A DNA stretch of 64,000 nt from HGM04593 sp045636125 (GCA_045636125.1 JAZTWX010000025.1:50104-114103); one strand, 5' to 3'; positions 1 to 8,857 are shown, counted from the stretch's first letter. Translations and numbers: made by a program. The notes: a model not told the origin generated them from the letters alone.

Positions 1-318
1 CGAGAGAATTGCAGGCGTGTCGCCCCATTTTGCACACACGGTGGGTTTTCCGCGGCGTATTGTAGCACGGTCCATCACATCGTCGTGAATGAGAGTGTGG
101 TTGTGATAGGTCTCCATTGCCACGGCGGGATAGAGAACATCTTCTACATTCTCCTTGTAGAGGTTATATGCCATAAGGCAAAGCACAGGGCGCACACGCT
201 TACCGCTCTGCGCAATGGTGTATCGTATGGGGGCGTAGAGCTCCTGCGGCTCACGCTCGAATTTCAAATTCTCAATGAATGTATTAAGTGCCTCACGGGC
301 CTGTTCCCAGCTATACAT
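1..318 (-). CDS. Polyprenyl (isoprenyl) diphosphate synthase, N-terminal part
   Basis: The gene runs off the left edge; 106 N-terminal codons from an ATG at 318 are visible. Members of this all-alpha family condense isopentenyl diphosphate onto an allylic diphosphate to make the prenyl chains of quinones or of the undecaprenyl carrier. Visible family marks are GKRVRP (residues 39-44), which binds diphosphate, and the first Asp-rich motif DDVMD (79-83) followed by RRGKPTV. The second Asp-rich motif and the chain-length-determining C-terminal region lie outside the window, so geranyl-, farnesyl- and longer-chain types cannot be separated. A strong hairpin (342-375) isolates it from the tonB gene upstream. 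The family call is secure; the product is not. Confidence 0.88.
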   Translation of the reverse strand, partial: MYSWEQAREALNTFIENLKFEREPQELYAPIRYTIAQSGKRVRPVLCLMAYNLYKENVEDVLYPAVAMETYHNHTLIHDDVMDRATIRRGKPTVCAKWGDTPAILS

Positions 319-341
319 ATTATAAGAGGTATTAAAAAATG

Positions 342-375
342 AAAAAGAGGCTACACAACCTGGCAGCCTCTTTTT
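342..375 (-). terminator. Intrinsic terminator between tonB and the prenyl synthase
   Basis: An 11-bp inverted repeat (AAAAAGAGGCT and its complement) with an 11-base loop has A/T tracts on both sides. It lies immediately downstream of the TonB gene on the minus strand and could work in either direction. Confidence 0.75.
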
Positions 376-389
376 ATATTGTATTTCTA

Positions 390-1118
390 TTATTTCAAAC
401 GGAAGGTTACCGGCAATGTGAAACGTACACGCACTGCTTTACCGGCCTGTTTACCGGGTTTCCACTTGGGCATCGCTTCAACCACTCGCACAGCCTCTTT
501 GTCGAGATAAATGTCGCTTGAGCTCTTGAGCACCTCAACATCCTGGATTGAACCGTCGGAGTTTACCACGAAGTTGATAAAAGCTCTACCCTGTGAACCA
601 TTCTCGCGAGAGATACGGGGATAGTTGATATTGTCGCGCAAGTATTTCATAAGAGCCTGCATACCACCGGGGAACTCTGCAGGGTCCTCTACCACCTGAT
701 AGATTTCCTCTTCCTCGGGAATATCCTCTACAACGACGTTGCCTACATCGGCAATTTCAACAACCTCACCGGTCTCCTCAACCGAAGCAATCTCGCTCTC
801 CTCAATTTCGGCGTCGTCCTCAACGATTTCGAGAATCTCGGTAATCTGTTTTGCCTGAGGAGGAGGAGGAACTACCTTCTTTTCGGGCATTGTGATGGGA
901 ATCATAATCTCCTCTTCCAGCAAAATTCCTGAATTTACAACTTCGCCGGTGTGTTTTTTCTCGGTAGCGGTCCACTCGAATGCTACAAAAAGAATGGCAA
1001 ATACCATAATGTAGCCAATCAACAGCCACGCTGTTTTGTTCTTTTCGAGATTGGCTCTCTCGCTCTTCTTTACTTCAAGAAGTTCGTTTCCTGTTGTTTG
1101 ATTGTTTGTTGTATTCAT
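390..1118 (-). CDS. Energy transducer TonB family protein
   Basis: TonB proteins span the periplasm and pass proton-motive energy from ExbBD to outer-membrane TonB-dependent transporters. The 242-aa product, read from the ATG at 1118, has a cytoplasmic basic stretch, one membrane anchor at about residues 30-48, a Pro-rich turn (VPPPPQAK), a long acidic Glu/Val-rich periplasmic spacer, and a C-terminal TonB domain of about 95 residues. That domain contains the Bacteroidota hallmark FPGG, then INYP, GRAFINFVV and W-KPG-Q-GK. An in-frame upstream extension to 1178 would need a non-ATG start and adds nothing family-like, so it was not used. A TAttTTTG -7 element sits at 1149-1156. ExbB and ExbD are not in the window. 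The same domain recurs in the M56 fusion at 31-33 kb. Confidence 0.92.
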   Translation of the reverse strand: MNTTNNQTTGNELLEVKKSERANLEKNKTAWLLIGYIMVFAILFVAFEWTATEKKHTGEVVNSGILLEEEIMIPITMPEKKVVPPPPQAKQITEILEIVEDDAEIEESEIASVEETGEVVEIADVGNVVVEDIPEEEEIYQVVEDPAEFPGGMQALMKYLRDNINYPRISRENGSQGRAFINFVVNSDGSIQDVEVLKSSSDIYLDKEAVRVVEAMPKWKPGKQAGKAVRVRFTLPVTFRLK

Positions 1119-1148
1119 ATGGTAAATTTGTGTATTTTTTCTAATGGG

Positions 1149-1156
1149 CAAAAATA
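1149..1156 (-). promoter_or_regulatory. Bacteroidota -7 promoter element for tonB
   Basis: On the minus strand this reads TATTTTTG, matching TAnnTTTG, about 30 bases upstream of the tonB ATG. No convincing -33 element was picked out. Confidence 0.5.
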
Positions 1157-1348
1157 AACAATATTTTTCAATACTCACATTTTAACCCATCTTTTTTTTC
1201 ACTTTATAAATAAATTATTGCTCACCCGCATCATAAAGTGCAGTTTTTTCAGTTATTTTTTATGGTAACGCTGTTTTTTATCCTTTTATTCTGCAGCCCG
1301 CTGCAAAAAGATGAAAAAAAGCATTATCTTCGCATTACTTTCATTCAA

Positions 1349-2347
1349 ATGAAAAAGACTACCGAAGTGAGACTGAAAACATTTTTTCAAATATTACTCA
1401 TTGCCCTGCCTTTCACTGCGGCAAAAGGACAGACAGGAGAGATTGCATTCAATTTCCTGCGCCTGCCCCATTCGTCACACGCGGCCGCGCTGGGCGGGAA
1501 CAACATTTCTATTATAGAAGACGACATAACCCTTGCTGCGCACAACCCCGCACTCCTTATAAATTCCACCCACAACACATTGAGCTTCGGCTATATGAGC
1601 TATATGAGCGACAGCAAGGTTGCAAGCGCAGCTTACGGGCGCGTGTTCAACGAGAGGGCGGCGGGAGCTATCTTTGCACATTATGTCGACTACGGCGAAT
1701 TCGAGGGTTACACCCCCGAAAACATCTACACCGGCACATTCACGGCAAAGGATATGGTATTTTCGGCCACATACAGCCACCTGCTGAGCGAAAAATGGAG
1801 TGGCGGCGTCACCGGCAATTTCATCTACTCGAAATACGAAACAATGAGCTCGGTTGCAATAGGTGTAGACCTGGGACTCAACTATTACGACGAAGAGAAC
1901 AACCTTTCGGCATCACTGGTGGCAAAAAACCTCGGCGCGCAGATAACCGCCTTTGAGGAGAAGACCGAAAAGATGCCTTTCGACCTGCAGCTGGGTGTTA
2001 CCAAAAAGTTGTCACACGCACCGCTGCGCCTGTCGGTCACAATGGTGAACCTGCACAAATGGAGCAGCAACGACTTCTACAACGCCGACGGCAGCAAGGA
2101 CAACACCGGCGAAAAGATTTTCAAGCACTTTATCTTCGGCGCCGATTTTCTCTTCAGCGAGCGTTTTTACGCCGCTGTGGGCTACAACTACCGCACATCC
2201 AAAGAACTGTCGAGCAACGGCAGCAAATGGGACGGGTTCAGCATAGGAGCCGGCCTTAATATAAAAAAGATTAAACTGAATGCATCGTACAGCAAGCTGC
2301 ACGTTTCATCGTCGTCGCTGTTGTTCAATGTATCGTACACACTATAA
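1349..2347 (+). CDS. porQ: Type IX secretion system protein PorQ-like outer-membrane barrel
   Basis: PorQ belongs to the PorV/FadL-like outer-membrane barrel group that works with the type IX secretion machinery. The 332-aa product starts at an ATG with a clear signal peptide (about 25 residues, ending near AAKGQTG). The mature N-terminus has the family signature F-FLRLP-S-HAAALGGNNIS, followed by NPALL and alternating beta-strands that end in a terminal aromatic/hydrophobic strand (LLFNVSYTL). The reading frame stays open upstream to 1238, but a TATCTTCG -7-like element lies at 1326-1333, just before the chosen ATG. cmk starts 8 bases after the stop, so porQ leads a cmk-ispH-pfkA operon. The order porQ then cmk is, from memory, common in Bacteroidales. 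Confidence 0.85.
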   Translation: MKKTTEVRLKTFFQILLIALPFTAAKGQTGEIAFNFLRLPHSSHAAALGGNNISIIEDDITLAAHNPALLINSTHNTLSFGYMSYMSDSKVASAAYGRVFNERAAGAIFAHYVDYGEFEGYTPENIYTGTFTAKDMVFSATYSHLLSEKWSGGVTGNFIYSKYETMSSVAIGVDLGLNYYDEENNLSASLVAKNLGAQITAFEEKTEKMPFDLQLGVTKKLSHAPLRLSVTMVNLHKWSSNDFYNADGSKDNTGEKIFKHFIFGADFLFSERFYAAVGYNYRTSKELSSNGSKWDGFSIGAGLNIKKIKLNASYSKLHVSSSSLLFNVSYTL

Positions 2348-2355
2348 GAAGGATT

Positions 2356-3048
2356 ATGAAAAAGATTGTTATTGCAATTGACGGATTTTCATCGTGCGGA
2401 AAGAGCACAATGGCAAAAGCCCTTGCACGCAGCATCGGCTACGTATATTTCGACAGCGGCGCAATGTACCGTGCCGTTGCACTCTACTGCCTGAGAAACG
2501 GTTTGATAGTTAACGGCGAAATTGATGCCGAAAAGTTGCGCGAGCAGCTTGACAACATAAAAATAACATTCGAAGCCGACCCCGAAACAAAGAATTCAAT
2601 AACCCTGCTCAACGGCGAGAACGTGGAGCACGAAATACGTTCGCTCGAGGTATCGCGTATGGTGAGCCCCGTTGCCGCACTCGACTTTGTGCGTGCCGAA
2701 ATGGTTGCACAGCAGCGCCAAATGGGCGAGAAGAAGGGAATTGTAATGGATGGCCGCGACATTGGCACCACCGTGTTCCCCAACGCCGAGCTCAAGATTT
2801 TTGTAACCGCATCGGCCGAGGTGCGCGCACAGCGCCGTTACGACGAGCTTAAAGCCCGCGGCGACAACCCCTGTTTCGAGGAGATACTCGAAAACGTGCA
2901 GCAGCGCGACCACATTGACCAGACACGCGAAGTGAGCCCCTTGAAAAAGGCCGACGACGCTCTACTTCTCGACAACAGCTATATGACACGCGAGGAACAG
3001 GAAGAATGGTTGAAAGAACAATTCATAGCACGTACACAACAATGCTGA
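2356..3048 (+). CDS. cmk: Cytidylate (CMP/dCMP) kinase
   Basis: Cmk phosphorylates CMP and dCMP with ATP in the cytoplasm, feeding CTP and dCTP synthesis. The 230-aa protein has the usual length. It opens with IAIDGFSSCGKST, a P-loop at residues 10-18 with Cys where Gly or Ala is usual, then FDSGAMYR, which binds the nucleotide base. MDGRDIGT and the arginine-rich LID segment (AQRRYDELKARG), then RDHIDQTREVSPLKKA, complete the family pattern. It follows porQ by 8 bases and overlaps ispH by 7 bases (the ispH ATG lies inside the last codons), so the two are translationally coupled. Confidence 0.96.
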   Translation: MKKIVIAIDGFSSCGKSTMAKALARSIGYVYFDSGAMYRAVALYCLRNGLIVNGEIDAEKLREQLDNIKITFEADPETKNSITLLNGENVEHEIRSLEVSRMVSPVAALDFVRAEMVAQQRQMGEKKGIVMDGRDIGTTVFPNAELKIFVTASAEVRAQRRYDELKARGDNPCFEEILENVQQRDHIDQTREVSPLKKADDALLLDNSYMTREEQEEWLKEQFIARTQQC

Positions 3049-3929
3049 AAATTGAGATAGACGAACACTCAGGCTTCTGCTTCGGAGTAACCACTGCCAT
3101 ACAGAAAGCCGAAGAGGAGCTGCTGAAAGGCGGCACCCTCTACTGCTTGGGCGACATTGTGCACAACGGCATTGAGTGCGAGAGACTCAAGAATCTCGGG
3201 CTCATAACCATCGACCACGCGACATTTGCGCAGCTACACAATGCAAAGGTACTCCTGCGCGCCCACGGCGAGCCGCCCGAAACATACGAAACGGCACGCC
3301 GCAACAACCTCGAACTTATTGACGCCACCTGCCCCGTTGTGCTCAAGCTGCAACAGCGCATAAAACAGAAATGGCAGGCTACCGAAGGCGAGGAGCGACA
3401 GATAATAATACACGGGCAGGCGGGACACGCCGAGGTTCTGGGCCTTGTGGGCCAGACACACGGCGAAGCCATTGTGGTGGAGAACCCGTCGCAGATAGAG
3501 AAGGTAGCAACCGACAAGAACACCTATATCTACTCGCAGACCACAAAGTCGCTTGAGGGCTACAAACAGATTGTCGAAGCCATTGAGCAACGCATCGACG
3601 CCGACAAGAAAAGCGAGTCGTTCGACACCGTCTGCCGCCAGGTGGCCAACCGCATGAGCGGCATCGGAGAATTTGCAAAGAGCCACGAACTTATATTCTT
3701 TGTATGCGGCCGCAAAAGCTCCAACGGAAAAATCCTCTTCAACGAGTGCAAGCGCGTAAACCCCAACTCCCACCAGATTGAGAGTGAGGCCGAAATAGAC
3801 CTCTCGCTCACCGATAATGTGGAGAGCATTGGAATATGCGGTGCTACATCAACCCCCAAATGGTTGATGGAGAATTGCAAACAGGAGATACTCAACTACA
3901 AGAACAACCATAAAAACGACCAAGTATGA
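3042..3929 (+). CDS. ispH: 4-hydroxy-3-methylbut-2-enyl diphosphate reductase
   Basis: IspH is the iron-sulfur enzyme that makes isopentenyl and dimethylallyl diphosphate in the last step of the MEP pathway. The 295-aa product starts at the ATG at 3042. The frame is open further upstream inside cmk, but the protein aligns with the family only from MLKIEIDEHSGFCFGV. The three cluster cysteines are recognisable: C13 in GFCFGV, one in DATCPVV, and one in DTVCRQVANRM. HGE, HGQAGHAEVLG and GATSTP are also present. It overlaps cmk by 7 bases and pfkA by 4 bases (ATGA), so all three are probably co-translated. A prenyl synthase that would use its product lies at the left edge of the window. Confidence 0.95.
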   Translation: MLKIEIDEHSGFCFGVTTAIQKAEEELLKGGTLYCLGDIVHNGIECERLKNLGLITIDHATFAQLHNAKVLLRAHGEPPETYETARRNNLELIDATCPVVLKLQQRIKQKWQATEGEERQIIIHGQAGHAEVLGLVGQTHGEAIVVENPSQIEKVATDKNTYIYSQTTKSLEGYKQIVEAIEQRIDADKKSESFDTVCRQVANRMSGIGEFAKSHELIFFVCGRKSSNGKILFNECKRVNPNSHQIESEAEIDLSLTDNVESIGICGATSTPKWLMENCKQEILNYKNNHKNDQV

Positions 3930-4912
3930 AAAACAAAATCAACTGCGTGGGCATTCTCACATCGGGAGGCGACGCACCCGGCATGAACGCAGGCATACGC
4001 GCTGTCACACGCGCCGCTTTGTATCACGGCATCAAAGTAAAAGGTATCTACCGCGGTTATAAAGGCCTCATCACCGGCGAGATAAAAGAGTTCAAGACCG
4101 AGGATGTGAGCAACATCATCCAGCGCGGAGGAACAATACTCAAGACCAGCCGTTGCGACGAATTCAAGACCGAAGAGGGCCGCGCAATAGGTTACACCAC
4201 ACTGCAGAAAGAGGGAATCGACGCCCTCGTGGTTATTGGTGGCGACGGCTCCATCACCGGCGCCTACAACCTTGCCCGTGAATATGATATTCCCTGCATT
4301 GCCCTCCCCGGAACAATCGATAACGACCTTTATGGTACCGACACCACCATCGGCTACGACACCGCCCTGAACACCATTATGGAGTGTGTCGACAAGATAC
4401 GCGACACAGCGTCGTCGCACGAGCGCCTTTTCATTGTAGAGGTTATGGGACGCGACGCAGGCTTCCTCGCCCTCAACGGAACACTTGCCACCGGTGCCGA
4501 GGCTTGCGTATTGCCAGAGATAGACCCCGAATTCGAGCGCATCAACCAATTTATTGCCAACGGATTGCGCCGCACAAAGAGCAGCAGTATTGTGCTTTTT
4601 GCCGAGGGCCGCGAGAAAGACTATAACATTATGGACGTTGCCGAGGGCATGCGCCAGAAGTTCCCCGAACTCGACGTTCGTGTTTCAATCCTCGGTTACC
4701 TGCAGCGCGGCGGAAGCCCAACTGCCAACGACCGCATCCTGGCCAGCCGTTTGGGCGTTGCTGCAATAGATGCCCTGCTCGAGGGACAGCGCAACGTAAT
4801 GATTGGCTTGCGCAACAACGAAATTGTGTACATTCCCTTTACAAAGGCCATTAAAGACGATAAGCCCATCGACCGCGAGACTGTGCGTGCACAGGAGATT
4901 CTTGCATCGTAA
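3926..4912 (+). CDS. pfkA: ATP-dependent 6-phosphofructokinase
   Basis: PfkA phosphorylates fructose 6-phosphate to fructose 1,6-bisphosphate, the committed step of glycolysis. The 328-aa product has the short bacterial PfkA length. Motifs seen: TSGGDAPGMNAGIR (residues 12-25) for ATP binding, IGGDGS for metal and ATP, PGTIDNDLYGTDTTIGYDTA with the catalytic Asp, EVMGRDAGFLA, and LGYLQRGGSPTANDR, which binds substrate. The Gly in GGDGS favours ATP as donor rather than pyrophosphate. It is the last gene of the porQ-cmk-ispH-pfkA unit, overlaps ispH by 4 bases, and is followed by a bidirectional terminator. Confidence 0.96.
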   Translation: MKNKINCVGILTSGGDAPGMNAGIRAVTRAALYHGIKVKGIYRGYKGLITGEIKEFKTEDVSNIIQRGGTILKTSRCDEFKTEEGRAIGYTTLQKEGIDALVVIGGDGSITGAYNLAREYDIPCIALPGTIDNDLYGTDTTIGYDTALNTIMECVDKIRDTASSHERLFIVEVMGRDAGFLALNGTLATGAEACVLPEIDPEFERINQFIANGLRRTKSSSIVLFAEGREKDYNIMDVAEGMRQKFPELDVRVSILGYLQRGGSPTANDRILASRLGVAAIDALLEGQRNVMIGLRNNEIVYIPFTKAIKDDKPIDRETVRAQEILAS

Positions 4913-4928
4913 ACAAAAGAACAGCCAA

Positions 4929-4967
4929 CCACAAAAAAAGCGCCTCAACAGAGGTGCTTTTTTGTGG
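4929..4967 (+). terminator. Bidirectional terminator between pfkA and the cyclo-ligase gene
   Basis: A long stem has AAAAAAAGC on one side and GCTTTTTT on the other with a CCTC/GAGG top, lying between two convergent genes. A and T tracts on the two sides suit both directions. Confidence 0.85.
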
Positions 4968-4971
4968 TTTA

Positions 4972-5502
4972 TTAACGGTTTATTATTTCATCAATTTTTA
5001 CATCGTGACCATCAACCGGCAACTCCTCGAGTAACTGCTGGCTGTAACAGACACCCAACGTGCGCGCCCTGAACCCGGGCAACGACATATATTTGTCGTA
5101 ATACCCTTTGCCGCGCCCCAAGCGGGCACCGCCGGCGGTAAAAGCCACCCCAGGCACCACCATCACATCAATTGATGAGGGGTCGACAGCTTCACCTTCG
5201 AGCGGTTCCTGTATTCCGTAAGAACCCGTACCCATTGATGCGGGCGAGTATGGATAGAAACGCATTACATCGCCCTCCACGCGGGGCAACACAACCGAGC
5301 GCTCACCCGCAATAACAGGGATTATCTCACCTACCTGCGGTTCATCGGGCAGGGGCGAAAAGAGCGCGACCACACCTGCCGACCTCACAGCCGGGTGCAC
5401 CACAAGCGCAAGCGCAAGCATTGTCGATTTCTGCGCCTTCTCCTCGGCCGACAGGGCTTTCACGCGCTCACGCACGGCGCGTCGTGTCTCTTTCTTATCC
5501 AT
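4972..5502 (-). CDS. 5-formyltetrahydrofolate cyclo-ligase
   Basis: This enzyme uses ATP to turn 5-formyl-THF into 5,10-methenyl-THF, returning stored folate to the one-carbon pool. The 176-aa product from the ATG at 5502 has the usual length. It shows a basic N-terminus (KKETRRAVRERVKAL), FSPLPDEPQ, VVPGVAFTAGGARLGRGKGYYDKY (the conserved Gly-rich ATP-binding signature) and a C-terminal HD-K-DEII. The ATG lies 8 bases inside the end of meaB, so the two are an operon. The fhs gene at 36-38 kb supplies the same folate pool. Confidence 0.93.
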   Translation of the reverse strand: MDKKETRRAVRERVKALSAEEKAQKSTMLALALVVHPAVRSAGVVALFSPLPDEPQVGEIIPVIAGERSVVLPRVEGDVMRFYPYSPASMGTGSYGIQEPLEGEAVDPSSIDVMVVPGVAFTAGGARLGRGKGYYDKYMSLPGFRARTLGVCYSQQLLEELPVDGHDVKIDEIINR

Positions 5503-6607
5503 TGTTTTCCCTTTCTGTTTTATCGTAAAAGCCCAGCAAGCCCGCCGCGGCGGCAAAAGATGTCACGCGCCCGGCAAGAAGCTCCTTTTCGTAGTGTGCA
5601 AGCAACTCTTCCATTCCTTTTGCGTGATAGAAACGGTTGTGCAACTGCTCGTTCACAGTTTCGTACATCCAATATTTTGCCTGGCTGTGGCGGCGTTCAT
5701 CGAAACTGCCGTTTGCCTTGACCTTGCCTATATAGTCGTAGATATTATCCCATATCTCCTTTATTCCAAGGTCGTAAAAACCCGAATATGTGAGTACTTG
5801 CGGCCTTATACCGCTCTGTGGCAAGGGGAAAAGCTGCAACGCGTTGCGATAGTGAGTGGCAGCACGCTGCGCCTCCTCAATATTGGCCCCGTCGGCCTTG
5901 TTTATTACAATTCCGTCGGCCATCTCCATTATTCCGCGCTTGATGCCTTGCAGTTCGTCGCCCGCACCCGCAATTTGGATGAGCAGGAAAAAGTCGACCA
6001 TCGAATAGACCGCAGTTTCACTCTGCCCCACTCCCACCGTTTCAACAAGAATCTTGTCGTAACCGGCAGCCTCGCACAATATAATGGTTTCGCGTGTCTT
6101 GCGTGCCACTCCACCCAACGAACCGGCCGATGCACTCGGGCGTATAAAGGCGTCGGGGTGGGCCGAAAGGCGCTCCATACGGGTTTTATCGCCCAAAATA
6201 CTGCCCTTGCTGCGTTCACTGCTCGGGTCCACCGCAAGCACGGCAACCTTGCCGCCGCGTTCATTCAAGAGATGCATGCCAAAAGCATCTATCGAGGTAC
6301 TTTTTCCCGCACCGGGAACACCCGTGATACCCACACGCAGCGACTTACCCGAATGGGGCAACAGATGCTCAATCACCTGCTGCGCCGTCGCCTGATGCTC
6401 GGGCAAAAGACTCTCCACAAGAGTAACGGCACGGCTCAACACTGTTATGTCGCCGCGCAAGATACCTTGCACATAATCGTCGACCGACAAAGAGGAGGGG
6501 CGCTTCACGCGCCTGCCCGCAAGATAAGGATTGACCGATCCCGGGTGCTCAACACCGTCGTTCACCTTCAATCCCTTGTAGGCACTGTCATTTTCGGGGT
6601 GTATCAT
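5495..6607 (-). CDS. meaB: Methylmalonyl-CoA mutase-associated GTPase MeaB (ArgK family)
   Basis: MeaB is a G3E-type P-loop GTPase that guards and reloads B12-dependent methylmalonyl-CoA mutase, an enzyme used in Bacteroidales to make propionate from succinate. The 370-aa product has the Walker A GVPGAGKS (residues 96-103), AVDPSS, SLGGVARKTRE, the G3 region ETVGVGQSE, and NKAD for guanine recognition. Length and motif order match MeaB. The mutase subunits are not in the window, so function is inferred from family alone. It shares a minus-strand operon with the cyclo-ligase gene (8-base overlap). Confidence 0.93.
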   Translation of the reverse strand: MIHPENDSAYKGLKVNDGVEHPGSVNPYLAGRRVKRPSSLSVDDYVQGILRGDITVLSRAVTLVESLLPEHQATAQQVIEHLLPHSGKSLRVGITGVPGAGKSTSIDAFGMHLLNERGGKVAVLAVDPSSERSKGSILGDKTRMERLSAHPDAFIRPSASAGSLGGVARKTRETIILCEAAGYDKILVETVGVGQSETAVYSMVDFFLLIQIAGAGDELQGIKRGIMEMADGIVINKADGANIEEAQRAATHYRNALQLFPLPQSGIRPQVLTYSGFYDLGIKEIWDNIYDYIGKVKANGSFDERRHSQAKYWMYETVNEQLHNRFYHAKGMEELLAHYEKELLAGRVTSFAAAAGLLGFYDKTERENNG

Positions 6608-6713
6608 TTTATTTTGCCATTTGCGCCACTAATTTACAAATAACATTCAGCAATTGAGGCTTTTTTCACAAATTTAATACCCGTGGAAAGAAAAAAGCAG
6701 GCATTCGCCCCCT

Positions 6714-6816
6714 TGACAGCACCTGCCAAACAGCTGCATCTGCCACAAAATATGACACAATGGCAGACAAAATGACACGCCACCTCACACAAAAATGCCA
6801 TAAAAGCAGTTTGGCA
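6714..6816. promoter_or_regulatory. Cluster of TGnCA pentamers upstream of the dnaK -24/-12 promoter
   Basis: Eight TG(A/C/G)CA pentamers lie at 6714, 6724, 6741, 6753, 6761, 6773, 6796 and 6812, including an ATGGCA...TGCCAT inverted pair (6760-6801). They sit 30 to 130 bases upstream of the promoter, where a sigma-54 activator would bind. The pattern is seen directly; the activator role is inferred. Confidence 0.35.
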
Positions 6817-6842
6817 CGTGAGAAATCGGCGAAAAAACATTT

Positions 6843-6858
6843 TGGCACACACTTTGCA
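6843..6858 (+). promoter_or_regulatory. Sigma-54 type -24/-12 promoter of dnaK
   Basis: TGGCACACACTTTGCA matches the sigma-54 consensus TGGCAC-N5-TTGCA, with GG at 6844-6845 and GC at 6856-6857 separated by the required 10 bases. The expected start near 6869 leaves a leader of about 60 bases before the dnaK ATG. No TAnnTTTG element was found in this region, which contains no other gene. Confidence 0.7.
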
Positions 6859-6928
6859 CTATAACCAATGAGCGCGAACAAAAGCGCAGAAAAACAAGTT
6901 GAATAATAAATAAAAAAAGAATAAAATT

Positions 6929-8836
6929 ATGGGAAAGATTATTGGAATCGACTTAGGAACAACAAACTCTTGTGTTTCTGTATTTGAGGGCAACGAGCCC
7001 GTGGTTATCACAAACAGCGAGGGCAAACGCACTACCCCCTCAATTGTAGCATTCGTAGACGGTGGCGAGCGCAAAGTGGGCGACCCCGCAAAGCGTCAGG
7101 CTATCACAAACCCCCAGCGCACCATTTTCTCAATCAAACGTTTTATGGGTGAGAACTGGCAGCAGGTGAGCAAAGAGATTTCACGCGTACCTTATAAAGT
7201 AATTGAGGAGAACAATATGCCCCGCGTAGACATCGACGGTCGCTTGTACACTCCCCAGGAGATTTCTGCAATGATTCTTCAGAAGATGAAAAAGACTGCC
7301 GAGGACTACTTGGGACAAGAGGTTACCGAGGCTGTCATCACAGTACCCGCATATTTCTCCGACTCACAGCGTCAGGCTACAAAAGAGGCCGGCCAGATTG
7401 CAGGTCTCGAGGTTAAGCGTATCGTTAACGAGCCCACAGCGGCAGCTCTTGCCTACGGTGTAGACAAAGCCAACAAAGATATGAAGATTGCAGTGTTCGA
7501 CCTTGGTGGTGGTACATTCGATATCTCAATCCTTGAGTTCGGCGGCGGCGTGTTCGAGGTTCTTTCTACCAACGGTGACACTCACCTCGGTGGTGACGAC
7601 TTCGACCAGGTTATCATCGACTGGCTCGCAGGCGAGTTCATGCAGGAGGAAGGCACCGACCTCAAGAAAGACCCCATGGCATTGCAGCGTTTGAAAGAGG
7701 CTGCCGAGAAAGCAAAAATCGAGCTCTCTTCGACAACTTCTACCGAGATTAACCTCCCCTACATCACAGCAACAGCTACAGGTCCCAAGCACCTTGTAAA
7801 AACACTTACAAGAGCTAAATTCGAGTCTTTGGCCCACAACCTCATTCAGGCTTGTCTCGAGCCCTGCAAACGCGCAATGAACGACGCAGGCCTCAGCAAC
7901 GCCGACATCGACGAGGTTATCCTCGTAGGTGGTTCTACACGTATCCCCGCCGTTCAGAAGATTGTAGAGGACTTCTTCGGCAAGACCCCTTCAAAGGGTG
8001 TTAACCCCGACGAGGTTGTAGCTGTGGGTGCAGCCATCCAGGGTGCTATCCTCAACAAAGAGGGCGGTGTAGGCGACATCGTATTGCTCGACGTTACTCC
8101 CCTTTCAATGGGTATCGAGACTCTCGGTGGCGTAATGACAAAGCTCATCGATGCAAACACAACAATCCCCTGCAAGAAGAGCGAGACATTCTCAACCGCA
8201 GCCGACAACCAGACAGAGGTAACCATCCACGTATTGCAGGGTGAACGTCCTATGGCCAACCAGAACAAGTCTATCGGCCAGTTCAACCTCACAGGCATTG
8301 CTCCCGCACGCCGCGGAGTGCCCCAGATTGAGGTAACATTCGATATCGACGCAAACGGTATCCTCAAAGTATCGGCAAAAGACAAGGCTACAGGCAAGGA
8401 GCAGGCTATCCGCATCGAGGCTTCATCGGGCTTGAGCAAGGAGGAGATTGAGCGCATGAAACAAGAGGCCGAGGCTAATGCCGATGCCGACAAGAAAGAG
8501 CGCGAGAAGATTGACAAACTCAACCAGGCCGACTCTATGGTATTCCAGACCAAGAACCAGCTGAGCGAGCTTGGCGACAAGATTCCCGCCGACAAGAAAG
8601 CTCCCATTGAGGCTGCTGTTCAGAAGCTCGAAGAAGCTCACAAGGCACAGGACCTTGCAGCTATCGACGCAGCAACAGCCGAGCTCAACAACGCTTGGCA
8701 GGCAGCAAGCGCCGAGATGTACGCACAGAGCGGTGCTCAAGGTGCACAGGGTGCGCAGGGCGGCCAGCAACAGCAGAGCTCTTCTAACAACACCGGCGAC
8801 GATGTTCAGGATGCAGAGTTCGAGGAGGTAAAATAA
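6929..8836 (+). CDS. dnaK: Molecular chaperone DnaK (Hsp70)
   Basis: DnaK binds exposed hydrophobic segments of proteins in an ATP-driven cycle with DnaJ and GrpE. The 635-aa product has the full family length. Seen: the N-terminal phosphate loop IGIDLGTTNSCV, VPAYFSDSQRQATKEAG, the adenosine region (VFDLGGGTFDISI), VGGSTRIPAV, the linker VLLLDVTPLS-like segment, the beta-sandwich substrate domain, the helical lid, and a Gly/Gln/Ala-rich tail ending in the conserved acidic DVQDAEFEEVK. dnaJ and grpE are not beside it; dnaK stands alone between its own promoter and a double terminator. Codon use is strongly biased, as expected for a highly expressed gene. Control by sigma-54 is inferred from the promoter at 6843-6858. 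Confidence 0.98.
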   Translation: MGKIIGIDLGTTNSCVSVFEGNEPVVITNSEGKRTTPSIVAFVDGGERKVGDPAKRQAITNPQRTIFSIKRFMGENWQQVSKEISRVPYKVIEENNMPRVDIDGRLYTPQEISAMILQKMKKTAEDYLGQEVTEAVITVPAYFSDSQRQATKEAGQIAGLEVKRIVNEPTAAALAYGVDKANKDMKIAVFDLGGGTFDISILEFGGGVFEVLSTNGDTHLGGDDFDQVIIDWLAGEFMQEEGTDLKKDPMALQRLKEAAEKAKIELSSTTSTEINLPYITATATGPKHLVKTLTRAKFESLAHNLIQACLEPCKRAMNDAGLSNADIDEVILVGGSTRIPAVQKIVEDFFGKTPSKGVNPDEVVAVGAAIQGAILNKEGGVGDIVLLDVTPLSMGIETLGGVMTKLIDANTTIPCKKSETFSTAADNQTEVTIHVLQGERPMANQNKSIGQFNLTGIAPARRGVPQIEVTFDIDANGILKVSAKDKATGKEQAIRIEASSGLSKEEIERMKQEAEANADADKKEREKIDKLNQADSMVFQTKNQLSELGDKIPADKKAPIEAAVQKLEEAHKAQDLAAIDAATAELNNAWQAASAEMYAQSGAQGAQGAQGGQQQQSSSNNTGDDVQDAEFEEVK

Positions 8837-8857
8837 GAACTCCACTCTAATAATAGA

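Noticed and set aside
6812..6830. Second TTGGCAC upstream of dnaK as another sigma-54 promoter
   Set aside because: There is no GC at the required 10-base distance after the GG pair.
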